Notes: generated from the letters alone by a model not told the origin. A stretch of DNA of 64,000 bases from Haliotis asinina (GCF_037392515.1 NC_090288.1:7805501-7869500), one strand, 5' to 3'; numbered from the stretch's first letter, positions 22,965 to 35,040 are shown. A program made the numbers and translations.

Positions 22965-23180
22965 GGGTTACAATTGGTCTTCCTATGCTTGTCGCATGAA
23001 GAGGTTAACGATATTGGGTTTGTCAGGCTCGCTGACTTGGTTGACAAATACCATCGCATCCCAATTGCGTAAATCGATGCTCGTGCTGTTGATCACTGGT
23101 CTGTCTAGTCCACACTCGATTTTTTACAGACCACCGCCATAAAGCTGAATGTTCCTGAGTGCGGCGTTACGAAATCAAAC
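22965..23180 (+). mobile_element. SINE family A copy, diverged
   Basis: GGTCTTCCTATGCTTGTCGC, then GTCAGGCTCGCTGACTTGG, GATCACTGGTCTGTCTAGTC and GAGTGCGGCGTTACGAAATC. The ACTCAC tail is lost. Confidence 0.75.
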
Positions 23181-23861
23181 TATTTCTAGAATACCACAGC
23201 ATGCGGTGCAAAACTATATTCGCCCAGTTGTTATTACTGACTATTTATTAATGTCTCATCTATTGTAATTTCACACCCACGATCATTCTAAAATACCCGA
23301 AACAGTAAATGCGTTTCTTGTTTCAAGTTGACAGGCTGAAAGTTATTTCGGAAATAACATTTTTCCATTAACTAATGTATAAATACTAATGTATACTGCT
23401 ATACCATTTCCGAAATAATACGTGAAACCATTATCACGTCAGTTTTGAAATAGCGTCTTCTTCCTATATTGGCAAATACACCACGCAGAATAATATTACG
23501 AAACTGGCAGTAATATTGTGAATCCCGCCAGCGAAGATGCCAAAACGTAACAAAGATCTGCCAAAGGGAAGAATCGATATCTGCATCACTTCAAAATATG
23601 AAGACGGTGATGTCCGACCGTGGTATGTCTGCTTGAACCTGTATCTACTCTTGTGTACTCTTGTTGTAATCAAACTTACCTCTGATCGAGCCATGTTTCA
23701 TTTTCTGACTACAATTCTGACTAGTTTCTACATAGCTGTATTTATCTGTAACTGGCAACAACAACTTAGGTTTTTGTTCTAACATACTTGGAATATTGAT
23801 GAATGTGGCGTAAAACAATGTCACTCAGAGACGCTTATTCCTACGTTAACAAGTGCGAGCA

Positions 23862-23975
23862 ATGCTTTAAGATTAAGGTGCTCGCTCGTGACGCCGAAAC
23901 CGGGATTCTGCAGGGTTCGATTCCCCACATGTGTACAGTGAAGTTGGAATATTGCTAAATATCACTCACTCATTC
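23862..23975 (+). mobile_element. SINE family B copy, truncated body
   Basis: A tRNA-like head (TTAAGGTGCTCGCTCGTGAC, then GGGTTCGATTCCCC) joins directly to GTTGGAATATTGCTAAATAT and a CACTCACTCATTC tail. The central body segment is missing. Confidence 0.75.
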
Positions 23976-24004
23976 TAAGATTGAGCAAAACATATCACAG
24001 ACAA

Positions 24005-24205
24005 GTGTAAAATATTCAAACGATATATTGAGCAAACAATGAGCAAGTTACAATTTCTGCATTTTACAGATTTCTAGTACAATGCAGTTGAGTGTCAAGT
24101 CTAAGGTAATGGGTCACAATATCAAGTATGAACTCATAAGAATCTTGGTATTACAGGGAGACCTGATATACTAAACGAAGCTTGTTTCCAATTAGACAGC
24201 AGTCA
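24005..24205. repeat. Dispersed repeat C, segment 1
   Basis: Shares AAACAATGAG, CAAGTCTAAGGTAATGGGTCA and flanking sequence, in the same orientation, with 32,840-33,010. Unclassified and non-coding. Confidence 0.6.
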
Positions 24206-24499
24206 GACACGAAGTGTCAGGCTTGAATGTAGGTGATGCTGTTGACAGACAGACGTTGATAGGCAGAGGGGCACAAGTCCAGTATATAATTCCGAGTGTA
24301 AGTCACGGTGCGTGTCAGCAGAACTAGTCTTTATATATACTGACACGGTGTCAGGAACTTCGAGCAACGCGTGGCTGTATCGTCATTTACTTAGAAGTTT
24401 CTCGATAGCTGGAGGTCACCAAGATAAAGGAAAGCATCTCTGGAGTGTTATCAAAAAGGCGTGCCGCTAAAATACTGTTGCCAATGAACATTTATGATG

Positions 24500-24562
24500 C
24501 GAGATATGACACATAAAAACTATCACATAATCAATGATTATACAAATTAGAAAAATATGAAA
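24500..24562. repeat. Dispersed repeat C, segment 2
   Basis: ACTATCACATAATCAATGAT and its flanks recur at 42,700-42,765 (ACTATCACCTAATCAATGAT), same orientation. Segments 1 and 2 therefore match the left and right flanks of the 33,134-42,395 transposon respectively. Confidence 0.55.
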
Positions 24563-24581
24563 TGAAAAGGGTTGACGTCAA

Positions 24582-24867
24582 AATTAGTTGAGTGAGTGAA
24601 TGAGTGAGTTTAGTTTTACGACGCACTCAGCAATATCCCAGTTATATGGCGGCGGTCTGTAAATAATCGAGCCTGGACCAGACACTCCAGAGATCAACAG
24701 CATGAGCATCGATCGGGAACCGATGACATGTATCAACCAAGTCAGCGAGCCTGACCACTCGATCCCGTTAGTCGCCTCTTACGACAAGCAGAGTTGCCTT
24801 TCATATCAAGCATAGGTTGCTGAAGGTCTATTCTACCCTGGACCTTCACGGGTCCACAATTAGTTGA
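24582..24867 (-). mobile_element. SINE family A copy with target-site duplication, minus strand
   Basis: Near-complete minus-oriented copy, GTGAGTGAATGAGTGAG to CCTTCACGGGTCC, flanked by the perfect 10-bp direct repeat AATTAGTTGA (24,582-24,591 and 24,858-24,867). Confidence 0.92.
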
Positions 24868-25169
24868 AACCACCTCGAGTTCTGAGGAGTTCGAGACAAT
24901 GAGAGAAGTGAAATGTTTGAAGGAAATGCAAAACAATATTATTATAACGACCGCAACATGGATTGGTTAATAAGCACATACTAACAAAACAATAACTAAA
25001 GCCGCAAGTGACTGGGACCCAACACTGTTTGTTATATGCGTGTCTTAAAAGTGTCCGATACAAACGTTGTTTACTGTTTGCGCACTGTACGTAAGCTTCA
25101 AGTATAATTTTTTAAAATAGGTTCGACCAGTTACAGTTCGACACAGTTATACATAAAAGGATGTGATTT

Positions 25170-25579
25170 TATTGCATATATATTGACACAGAAATGTTTA
25201 ATCAATTTGAACAGAGAGATCAGTTGTCCTGTAAACATATCTAAAGACAACATTGGGTGTGTACCTGTGTATGTCCCGGGTGTAGTGATGACAGATTGGA
25301 AGTATGTTTTTACATTATATTCACACAGAAACAACATATAAGGAAAACGAGACGATCAGTTGTGTTGTTAAAATATCTAAATACGACATTAGTTGTGCAG
25401 TTTTCCATGTTGATGTAAACGTGACCCGGATGTACGTGATAAAAATAGAAAGATTGTCATCACCAGGTGTGACGAGCTCTTTTAAGTACCACGCTTCTCC
25501 CGTTAGCAACATAAACAGCTGGTTACAGCATGTTCATTTCACACTGCGTGACAGACACTTCATGTTTGTTCAACTATAA
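25170..25579 (+). other. Two diverged copies of a cysteine-containing coding-like module
   Basis: Two adjacent plus-strand segments translate to related peptides. The first (about 25,195-25,330) reads REISCPVNISKDNIGCV and the second (25,329-25,450) reads ETISCVVKISKYDISCA, with the same ISC-x-V-x-ISK spacing and hydrophobic pattern beyond. They are in different frames and no signal peptide or certain splice sites are seen. They could be remnants of a duplicated extracellular exon (Ig-like spacing is possible) or a decayed repeat. Function not assigned. Confidence 0.3.
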
Positions 25580-27678
25580 ACAACGAGTTCGACCCGCAGG
25601 TTTGTGTTTATGTACATGACGGGATATTGATGGCACTGTCCAAACATTGCTATTGTACAAACCTGATGGAAATACATCAATGATTATGACGTGACAAAAT
25701 ATCTGTAGAAAACAAAAATATCGAATTATGGCAGACTGTCAGAAGTAATAATACGAAAACTGAGATTATCCATTTAGAACGTGTTTATATTTTAAAACTA
25801 GGAAACATGCCATACCGTCATGTGAGAGTGTGAGTTCAGATGCCAGCCGCATCGTGACTAAAACAATTCATTCATTAATATTGAATACAGTGACAATATA
25901 CATGTTGTCAACAAAGGACAGTAAAAGAGATATACACATATACACAGATACATAATTTCAACCTGGCATCTAAAGCCACATAAACAGATATAAATTTAGT
26001 TATGTAGCCTACCTGTAAATTTCTATTTCTCTATAAAGCGATTTACTATTAAAACACGGGCTGTAGATCGCAACCAGTAAAAGTAAATCACCACTCAAGA
26101 GACCAAGGGGTTTACAGTGCTGTAGCCGCCTCTATGGAACCTAGCTAGATTATCACGAATGTAGCCATGAATTACATATAAGTGAAGACTTTTTTCCGAA
26201 TTAAAATCATTCTAACAATAAGCATACTTTGAGCGGTGTGGCCTTAAATACCTTCTCACGGGGAGAACATTTTAATAATACGTTCACCCCCTCAGAGGAT
26301 ACAACCACAGACAACCTCAGTCGCTAACGGAATCTACCATGTATAAAATACCACATATCTCTTTACAAAACACCCTAATCAAAATTGTTCGGCAATTCTA
26401 TTTCTATTTTACAAATCAACAAATAAGAGGAAATTACTATTTTATTGATTCTACTTTTTTAAACCTTGGGGCATTCCAGGCTGGAAAAAGATACCACGCT
26501 AAAACGACCACAACATAAACAAACATGAACATCTACGTTAAGATGGAAATGTAAACAGTTAAGCAGTCCATACGTCTCAGTGATTCTTTCATCTAAAGGG
26601 ATGCAAAAGGAGCATGTTCACCTTTCAATAAATATTCATTGCAGAACCAATAAAACATCGTTGCGTGATATCCTGTTCCAATCTAGACTGTTGTTAGAAC
26701 CTGAAGCTGGTATAATTTCCTGTAACTCACTGACACCTACACGGATCACAGACGCTCGTGTCATTGCGATGATTAAAGATTTTTTTAAATATGAAAATTT
26801 TGAGATGACCCCCGACATGAAACGCTTCACAGTACAATATATCTAGATATTTGACACGGACCCGCTTCTGTTGCATTAGACCTCTGATGTAATATCTACA
26901 AACAGGCTTGTAATCAGCGTATGCTATGGTGTCACAGATTTGTTGAGACCGAGGTTTGCAGCAGCATGAGTCAGAACGATGCCAGTAATTCCAACATGAC
27001 TGGGTAACCAACAAATGACGATGTCGCACGGGCCAGTAGCAGCGTTATCATGTAATTCGAGGATTTCAATTAAAGGCAGATGTTTATTTGACACATGTTT
27101 TTGGCCTGAGGGAAGAAAGAAAATCTGAAAAATGTATAAAATTATTTATTTATATTTAGACTGTTCATTGACATATTCGAGAGCAGATGAAGAGTTATGT
27201 TCGGCTGTAAAATGGAGCTGGTGTCTGATAATCTTGACAAAATTGTTCTGAATCCAATGACATTGGCACCAGCAACTGAACCACCATCCTTGGATCAATC
27301 TGTAAAGATTTTTACATGTTCTTTAAGTGATTTTACATTTCTTACGTTGTGTTAATGTAATATCCTCCTGGGGTCTCACCGAAAGGAAACGAAAGGACTC
27401 GGACAAGTCCATATTAGGAGAAATAGACGCTGAATTCTTATTCCTAGACTAAGAGAATACTTTTCATTGCTCATATCCCAACGAAGCTGATTAAGAAGGC
27501 AATACTGGATTCATTGGGATGATGTTCTGTGTTTAATAGATGTCTTGTCCTCCTCCCAATACAAACCGTCAATAGCCGATAATTCGGAATGATCCAAGTC
27601 AAAGTTAAAAGCCTTTTCATTTGTTTAGATACACTTGTGACTTTACCAGTTGAGATGAAAGCAGGTGGAAATGGTTTA
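25580..27678. other. ~2.1 kb with no supported gene
   Basis: A+T-rich. Open frames near 26,580-26,850 and 26,730-27,030 overlap on opposite strands and have no domain or codon evidence. A short retroposon-tail remnant lies near 25,835-25,870. Confidence 0.55.
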
Positions 27679-27785
27679 GTTTGTATGTTGTTTCACGCTG
27701 CGCTCACGCAATACGGCGGCGGTATGTAAACAATCGAGTAGGACCAGATCCAGTGATGAACAACATGAGCATCATTTACGGAATT
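27679..27785 (-). mobile_element. SINE family A fragment, minus strand
   Basis: Tail-proximal part only: CACGCTGCGCTCACGCAATA, GGCGGCGGTATGTAAACAAT, CAGTGATGAACAACATGAGC. Confidence 0.7.
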
Positions 27786-28384
27786 TCAACAAGCATAGGT
27801 GGAAAGGGACCATTTGAGCCACCGCCTTCGGACACAGGACTCTGGACAAACTGGAAAAATGTAATAACTTGTGCTTTTCCAAACTAGCCAATACATTTCT
27901 GAAAAGTCAAAAGTGTGCAAACATATTCACCGTGCACAGGGTTTGACGTGAACAACCGATTAAGAAATCCGGGTCCATTCTACCTCCTGTGGAGACGTAA
28001 AGGGTGGAAATGGTCTACTGGGCAAAGGACTGCCCCCAACCACTAGAAGCCATTCTATCAACACAGCTGCGCAAACCACAAAAACAGTTTGCCCTCTTTA
28101 GTCGCCTTTTCGAGCAGCAATGGGCTGCTATGGAGTAAAAGCTTATAGCATTCCCACACAGACATCAGGAGGTTGCTCTTCATTACTGCCCCCTCATGTT
28201 GAACGCTGATAAGTGTAAATAGCTGGTAGGGCAGGTCCACGACTGTTGTATCGGAACCCGGTTTTCAGTTTGGTTGGTGTGGCTAAAATGACGTAACATT
28301 TTGCATCATTTTATACATTTGAGATAACAGTTTTCGTACATTTACACCTTCCTTAGTCTTTGACCAAAGCTGATTTTCCTCACA

Positions 28385-28548
28385 GGGCGGAGGTCAGCCT
28401 CGTGGTAAAGCGTTTGCTCTACACGCTGAAGACCTGGGTTCGATTCACAAATGGGTGCAGTGTATACAGCTTATTTCTGATTTACCTTCCCGTTACATTG
28501 TTGGAATACTGCTTAAAGGTTTGTAAGGACAAACTCACGCAAGTCCTG
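28385..28548 (+). mobile_element. SINE family B copy
   Basis: GTCAGCCTCGTGGTAAAGCG and the B-box CCTGGGTTCGATTCAC form the tRNA-like head. ATTGTTGGAATACTGC and GACAAACTCACGC give a diverged body and tail. Confidence 0.75.
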
Positions 28549-29328
28549 CTCAGACGATGCATGCAGGTAGGGAACAACTTTCTTCAAAACCACAATATTG
28601 GGTCAAGGAGTTTTCTTTCGTCTGAGTTCAGGCAATTAGTCCTTTGACTGATTTAGACAAAACTAATGTTTCATGATGATAGTCCTAAACGCATAGACGT
28701 CTGAACCGACAGTAATTTTTATGCAATAGTGAGTATTTTTCAGTAAAGTAATATTTTACATGCGCTTCTGTGCTGAACACTCCACTTTGCCTCATCGTCA
28801 GTCAAAGTGAATGGTGTAGGTTGGAGAACAGGCAATGACAGATAAACACACTACAAGTTGTTGCATGGTTCATATTGATAAGCCTGATCAAGGATCTGCC
28901 AGTGATCGGATACTGAAGGCGCAGAATACGTTCAAGTAGAAGAACAATTTTGAAGGAATAATTGATATAATCTTTCACAACACCCGTAAAATCCTTCCCT
29001 TTTGCGGTGCAATTGCAGTTTGCCTTGGGTATTGAAGGTTGGCCAAGTGGGTAAGTGTTTGCTCTGTTATTCGCGCGTGGCGGAGTTTCATCGTCGTACA
29101 CTATACGTGCACTAACCTGAATCTGTTCTCCCTCATCGCACTTCTCAGGAACGTGTTCTCTGTGCCTGCCCAACTTATCCTTGTTTGCCAGTAAGTCTGC
29201 CTTTGACTACACCCACTCACTAGCGCACTCACAAACTCGCCCGATGACTCACTAACTCACTCATTCTTGTGTGACTGCTCTGTACTAGTCTAGACTTGGG
29301 GCGGTTGTATGGTGCTAGGTTACTGAGA

Positions 29329-29388
29329 CGTGTGTGCGTGTGCGTGTGCGTGTGCGTGTGCGTGTGCGTGTGCGTGTGCGTGCGTATG
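29329..29388. repeat. (TGTGCG)n microsatellite
   Basis: About nine tandem TGTGCG units. Reads as Val-Cys repeats in one frame, an artefact. Confidence 0.95.
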
Positions 29389-29454
29389 TGTGATCTGTTA
29401 TATCTACAATATTTATATTTTAATAGTGAGATTGCTAACTCTACGAATAATCAA

Positions 29455-29545
29455 GGGCGGTGGAATACCCTCGTGGTTAAGGCATAATGTGTGAATCCCA
29501 TTCAATAGCTATTCACCTACCGGATGTTCACTCACTGATCCTTCC
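29455..29545 (+). mobile_element. SINE family B head fragment
   Basis: GGAATACCCTCGTGGTTAAGGC A-box region, with a deleted B box, then TTCACTCACTG tail-like sequence. Confidence 0.45.
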
Positions 29546-29624
29546 CTGAATTATGTCCTCGTGTTCATTAATTGATGCTACTTTGTGGCATGTGGGCGTA
29601 TGTTCCCAGCAACAATTCATGGCC

Positions 29625-29815
29625 CATAGTCAGTTAAAATAATGTCTAATGGTCATATCACGGCAGTCGGTACATAACAGAGTCCGGACTAGAAATTCAT
29701 TGATCAACAACATGGGCATCGATCTGCGATTCTTTGACGTGTGTGAACCAAGTTAGCGAGTATGACCACCCGATCCCGTTAGTCGCAGGTTACATACTAG
29801 GGCTGCTGAAGACCA
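29625..29815 (-). mobile_element. SINE family A fragment, minus strand
   Basis: TCACGGCAGTCGGTACATAA, AATTCATTGATCAACAACAT and CACCCGATCCCGTTAGTCGC show an older copy with both ends eroded. Confidence 0.7.
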
Positions 29816-29927
29816 GTGTGTGTAACTGATATTGTTATTTTCATCTTCTTAATGCATGTTCGAAGATCAAGTAGACGCCAAACATTTGTACATGTTTCTG
29901 TTTCAGTAGATGACTGAAGGGGCAAAC

Positions 29928-30201
29928 TAAGTGTGACGAGTGAGCAAGTGAGTTTAGTTTTACGCCACACACAGCAATTTTCCAGTTATATGGCAGCGGT
30001 CTGTAAATAATCGAGTCTGGACCACACAATCCAGTGATCAACACAATGAGCATCGATCTGCCCAACTGGGAACCGATGACATGTGTCAACCAAGTCAGCA
30101 AGCCCTAACACCCGACCCCGTTAGAGTCGCCTTTTATGGCAAGCATGGTTTGCTGAAGGCCTATTCTACTGCGGACCTTCACGGGTCTTAAGTGTGACGA
30201 G
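29928..30201 (-). mobile_element. SINE family A copy with target-site duplication, minus strand
   Basis: Full-length minus-oriented copy bounded by a perfect 13-bp direct repeat TAAGTGTGACGAG (29,928-29,940 and 30,189-30,201). The longest and cleanest duplication in the window. Confidence 0.93.
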
Positions 30202-31257
30202 CGTGTTCATGTGACTCCAGCAACGTTCGAAATACCTGCTTGTCCGACCGCCCGGAGCAGGTTATTTTCAACACGGACTGTCAGATTCTCAAATTCACCT
30301 GCCGGGTTAAAATTTGTACATGTGCATGAAGATATTCATCATATTTCGGGGTATAAGATTAATTCACTCGTAAACGTATATGACGAATTCCAACTGGATG
30401 ATAAACTTCACCGCTTGTAAAACCTAAATTATTTGCGGGCAGGTAACTTTTGATCAGAACTGGCAAGTTTTACATCTAACCAGCCCTGTGTTCCGGATGG
30501 AGTTTTTGGGAGTTTCATACCCTGGATTAAGGTGATCTGAAGAGTAACTTCCCTTACCTACACCAGAACCTATGAAGGACTGTTCCACTTCCGGGTTTCC
30601 TTCCTCATTATTCTGACAGGACGTGAAATATTGTTCAAATCCAACTCGCTCACTGACACTCAAGACCACCACTTGACAGGAAACGCAGGTGTTGTAACTA
30701 CATAACGGTTGAGATGGCTTTTTGTTTGTTACTTCAGCGTGATAAATCATATGTGAAAATATTTGATCCAATACTTGAGTTCCTTTGTCTAATTTCTTGT
30801 TTTACACCGCAATATTTTCCAACTCCGTGACGGCAATCTGGGAATTTACAGCAATAGCAAGGATGAAATACATCCACCAAGTCTTCGTTCTAGTTTCACA
30901 ACTCGATCCCGATGGCCACCTTCCACACTAACAGACAAATCTTCGCAAGGCCGTTACAAGAGAAAGATTGTGAAATAGCAACAAACCATGTTTGAATGAT
31001 CAACATTGTATATTTAACACGCTCAATCTTCAATATACCTGTTGACACATTATTGATTTACAAGGTACACTGAACCGCAAAGAAACAAAACGTCACACCC
31101 TTCATACGCATGTAAATAACATAGTTTAAATTAATAATTGTCTGAAAGATTTAAAACTTGACACGGTTGATTATCAATACTTAAGCGCGAATTTTAGACA
31201 ATTACAAGTCAAAATGACCACAGATGGTGCGACTATGCGGTCCGATAGTCAACGTGT
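30202..31257. other. ~1 kb with no supported gene
   Basis: Open frames on both strands without domains. Nothing else recognised. Confidence 0.6.
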
Positions 31258-32041
31258 ATGGGCTCCTTCAGCGTTGACAACAACGTTGCATCGTCTGTTC
31301 ATGGAGTGGATGAGACGGTCGATGAAGGCCATAGGAACTTGCGCCCAGACTCGGTGATACGAGTGAGACTAGAGAGAGAGTTCAGTTGCAGTTGTCCTCC
31401 TTGGTCACACATCACTGAGCTTCCTCTGAATCTCCTCCCACAAGCGTTCTGTCAGGTGTAACTCTGGACCGAGGGAAGGCCATTGCAGAGTTTGTATGCC
31501 TTGTTGACGGAGAAAGTCTCTGGTTGTTCTGGCAGTACGGACACGCGCGTTGTCCTTCTGGAAGACGTGGTTTCCATGACGACCAAAATGTAGGGCCCCA
31601 CGCCATTATGATGGAACCTCCACACGAGTCTCTTCTCTTCTTTGCCACACCCTCACTCAGCCATGAGCCGTCGAGGGGCAGTTCGCCACTCCCAGTGCCG
31701 CCAGTTCCGATGATGTGTACCCAATAGAGACGAGCACGAGGATGTCGAACAGTGAGGATCGGACCCCAGTAAGGCCTGCGACATCTGATGTTTCTCTGCC
31801 TCAAACGCCTCAGCACTGTGTCGGCGCTGATTGGTCTCAGGTGATTGCCAGTTGTTGTCCGAGCAGTTTCAGAAGCCCTAGTGAAACGATATTGCAGGTG
31901 ATGACGGACAATCTGCCGATTTTGCCTAAACGTTGTGACAGTCAGTGTTCCTCTGCGAGGGCGGTCGGCTGTGCTCCAGTGGCTTGGACTGGTTGCTGTG
32001 GGCGGTAAAATGATTTGCAAAATGTCTTGCAGTCTGACCAA
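31258..32041 (-). pseudogene. Decayed Tc1/mariner-family transposase
   Basis: The minus strand encodes a Tc1-like transposase scattered over all three frames. The first part (about 31,965-31,720) has RPRRGTLTVTTFRQNRQIVR and SADTVLRRLRQRNIRCRRPY, which match the second DNA-binding subdomain and linker of Tc1 transposases. In other frames GGSIIMAWG, QKDNARVRTAR (second catalytic Asp) and LRQQGIQTLQWPSLGPELHL follow in the correct order, then a C-terminal frame near 31,260-31,330. The DESRF block with the first aspartate is lost or altered. At least two frame changes make it non-functional. I see no inverted repeats. The T-rich stretch at 32,200-32,310 lies just outside. Confidence 0.85.
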
Positions 32042-32199
32042 TATTCAGTCATCCTAAAGCTTGGTCCCTCTGTTCCCTTGGTGAATGGTTCGGTGCGTGT
32101 TCGGTGGCTCCTCGAGATGTACGTACATTGTCATTTTTATGAAATTCAAATATGCACAAAAACCTCGTCCCATCATTACTTTAGTAACTGTGCGCTTTG

Positions 32200-32312
32200 A
32201 CATGTTTTTTTTGGTTTTTTTATGGTTTATTTTTATTTATTTATTTTTTCTATTTTACTTATTTATTTTTTATTTATTTATTTTTTTATTTATTTATTTA
32301 TTTGGGGGGGAT
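32200..32312. repeat. T-rich low-complexity tract (TTTA)n
   Basis: About 110 bp of TTTA/TTTTTA simple sequence ending in seven G. Read from the minus strand it is an A-rich tract directly upstream of the Tc1 relic. Confidence 0.9.
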
Positions 32313-32839
32313 TTTACCAAAATTTTTGGTATGGTAATGTTTAATTACTTTTGCGGTTAAGTCACTCCTTATCATTCATGAACTGGCATTTTCATAAAGA
32401 TATGTTTTCTGATAAGGTAGTGAACTGAAATTTTAAGTCACATCGGCAGTATTTAAGCCGTATGGTGCCTGAAACAGGTTTTCAATTTTACAATAAATCA
32501 ATCATAATTATAAATACCCGTCTGTAAGTCCCCAGGAATCCCAGTAACGTGGCCTAGCTTTAGTTGGGGTTGGTCTATAGCCCTCCTTGAAATGTTAATA
32601 TATATATCATATCGAGTCCTAGTTTCATAATAGGAAATGATCAGATATGAAACGTCAGGTCTATGATCCGCTGCTGAAGTCATTCTGTCCTTCCTGACAA
32701 ATATTTATCTTATATGTTTTCGCCACTATATGGCTGAAATATTGCCGTGGTGACGTTAAAGTTTAACATTCACCGTATATACCTAACTTCGTGTCTTTAC
32801 TGTTACGGTTATTAAATTGCCGTGACAAAAGGTATAAGT

Positions 32840-33010
32840 CTAAGATATTCAATATTGGGCAAACAATGAGTTACACTGAATCACAATACAGATATCTTGT
32901 AGAATGCAAGTAAGTCACAAGTCTAAGGTAATGGGTCACAAGCACCAGTCTTGGCATTTACAATGAGAGCATATATACTAACTGAAGGTAGTTTTCAAAC
33001 TCAGCAGCCA
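32840..33010. repeat. Dispersed repeat C, left part flanking the transposon
   Basis: Matches 24,005-24,205 in the same orientation. The transposon starts about 120 bp further right, so this is probably the left half of an older repeat split by the insertion. Confidence 0.55.
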
Positions 33011-33133
33011 AAACATTGACAAAACATTGCTTTTGAAGGGGTCAAGTGTATAGGTGGAAAAAAATTAGGTAATTAGGTAGTTTCACGTTGCCACTCTTCG
33101 TTATTGGGAAATCTGCGAACGCCAGGTGTTTTA

Positions 33134-33249
33134 TACGGAACCGTAGAGGGGACATGGGATACGAAAATAAAAATCAATACTAAGCCACGAGATAATTAAA
33201 TCAAGGCCACGAGATAGTAAGTCGTGGCCACCATAATTTGGCCAATGGA
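33134..33249 (+). repeat. Left terminal inverted repeat
   Basis: Begins TACGGAACCGTAGAGG. The inner part has two direct sub-repeats built on CCACGAGATA (near 33,185 and 33,208) and ends with AAGTCGTGGCC. Inner conservation between the two ends suggests transposase-binding sites. Preceded by target duplication GTTTTA. Confidence 0.92.
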
Positions 33250-33288
33250 CATTCAGGTTACGTATTTTGGATTTTTAGATGGAGGACC

Positions 33289-33353
33289 TCGAGCGTTTTC
33301 TCAGAGACAGGGGTGTTCCCAAAGAAAACGTTCAGCTACTTGCTGCTGACAAG
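33289..33353 (+). pseudogene. Putative first coding exon of the HECT cargo gene
   Basis: ATG at 33,289, just inside the left terminal repeat, opens 22 codons (MEDLERFLRDRGVPKENVQL in part) before a possible donor AAG|GTAGAA at 33,353. The peptide looks like the short SAM-like helical start (F-L-x-x-R-G-V-P-x-x-N-V) that I associate with long transposon-carried HECT proteins. Without a spliced transcript the link to the HECT exons 4 kb downstream is an inference. Its placement at the element edge and its plus strand fit. Confidence 0.5.
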
Positions 33354-33830
33354 GTAGAAAGAAGATAGGGTTTTCGCGTAAACTGTATTCTTTAGGTTTG
33401 CATGTAAAAATCACATTCATTACTCAATCTGCATATTCCCGCTAAACGATTGTCTCGGCACAAGTGTATATAACATTAAGCGATGAAGAAGTAAGCTTTG
33501 CTTTTAGATAGGCGATTTTGTACCATATTTAAGATTCTTGACTATTTTCCACAAAGACCTAATTACAAAGTTCAGCGTTTTGAAGGGGCAGATCTTGAAT
33601 AGTACTATTATATATTGCAGTAATCATGGTAATGTTATCCTACATACAAAATCGTTTGACATCATCAGGCAACCAAATGAGTTCCTGTTCTCTTTGGGTT
33701 TTGTTTTAAACCAAGTGTAAAATATATCGAAACAAACAAACTTCTTAAACAAATGGGATATGCCATGACTTGTATGTAATAATGTGCACATTTATCTTTA
33801 GTTAAAGTTCGAAGTAATAAGACCTATCAC

Positions 33831-33886
33831 CCACCCACCCACACACCCACCCACACCCACACCCACACCCACACCCACACCCACCC
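33831..33886. repeat. C-rich (CCCA)n/(CCCACA)n tract inside the transposon
   Basis: About 55 bp of CCCACC and CCCACA units followed by (TA)n. The minus strand has many GGG runs and quadruplex potential. It lies in what should be an intron of the cargo gene. Confidence 0.85.
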
Positions 33887-34292
33887 ATATATATATATGC
33901 ATGAATATTGAAATAATCATTTCTGCTGACGAATGGCATCGACTTTCGTCGCGCGTTTTCGATTTTGAACAGCCTTAATTTTCTGGCATACAGGAGATGG
34001 ATATTTCTTACATATACATGCAGACGTATATACGCACATCTTTTACAGTGTAAATATTGCAGATGTGACGTTACGTCTTAACATGCTTTTACTGTGTAAA
34101 GGAAGGACTCAGTATTATTTGATGCAAAATATGAGAGTAGGAGCTTCTTACTTAAACGTACGCAAATTAGAAAATTAGAAATTTGATTTATCTTAATGTA
34201 TGCAGTTGTATGAAATGCCTTGGATTTGTTCTTTTGGAGATTCTAGACATTATTCTTGTTTTTTCTGAATAACCTGGACAACGAAGATTGAT

Positions 34293-35040
34293 GAAGGCAC
34301 TCCAATCGTTTCTACCGGGACGCCTACTTCTTCTACCGGGACGCCGACTGCTTCTACCGGAACGCCCTCTGCTTCTACCGGGATGCCCACTTCTTCTACC
34401 GGGATGCCCACTGCTTCTACTGGGATGCCCACTTCTTCTACCGGAATGCCCACTTCTTCTACCGGGACGGCCACTGCTTCTACCGGGATGCCCACTGCTT
34501 CTACCGGAATGCCCACTTCTTCTACCGGTATGCCCACTGCTTCTACTGGGATGCCCACTGCTTCTACTAGGATGCCCACTGCTTCTACCGGGACGCCCAC
34601 TGCTTCTACCGGGATGCCCAATGCTTCTACCGGGACTAATACTGCTTCTACTGGAATGGCTACTGCTTCTACCGGGACGACTACTTCTACCGGGATGCCC
34701 ACTGCTTCTACCGGGATGCCCACTGCTTCTACTGGGATGCCCACTGCTTCTACCGGGACGACTACTGCTTCTACTGGGATGGCTACTGCTTCTACCGGGC
34801 GACTACTTGTTCTACCGGGACGCCCACTGCTTCTACTGGGATGCCCACTTCTTCTACCGGGATGCCCACTGCTTCTACTGGCATGCCCACTGCTTCTACT
34901 GGGATGCCCACTTCTTCTACCGGGATGCCCACTGCCTCTACTGGCATGCCCACTGCTTCTACTGGGATGCCCACTTCTTCTATCGGGATGCCCACTTCTT
35001 CTACCGGGACGCCCTCAGCTTTAACGAGGACGCCTTCTAG
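34293..35040. repeat. 21-bp minisatellite inside the transposon (Ser/Thr-rich frame on plus)
   Basis: About 35 copies of a 21-bp unit such as CCCACTGCTTCTACTGGGAT. On the plus strand it reads (M/T)PT(A/S)STG, a mucin-like Thr/Ser/Pro-rich heptad; on the minus strand VEAVGIP. Both frames stay open because the unit is a multiple of three, so openness proves nothing. On the plus strand the array is split between two frames by indels near 34,680 and 34,795. The last plus frame leaves the repeat and stops at 35,141-35,143. It could be a linker of the cargo protein, but no flanking splice sites are convincing. Confidence 0.9.

Noticed and set aside
34250..34744. A Val-Glu-Ala-Val-Gly-Ile-Pro repeat protein (elastin-like) on the minus strand
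   Set aside because: The 21-bp period keeps both strands open; no start context, signal peptide or splice evidence favours this reading.
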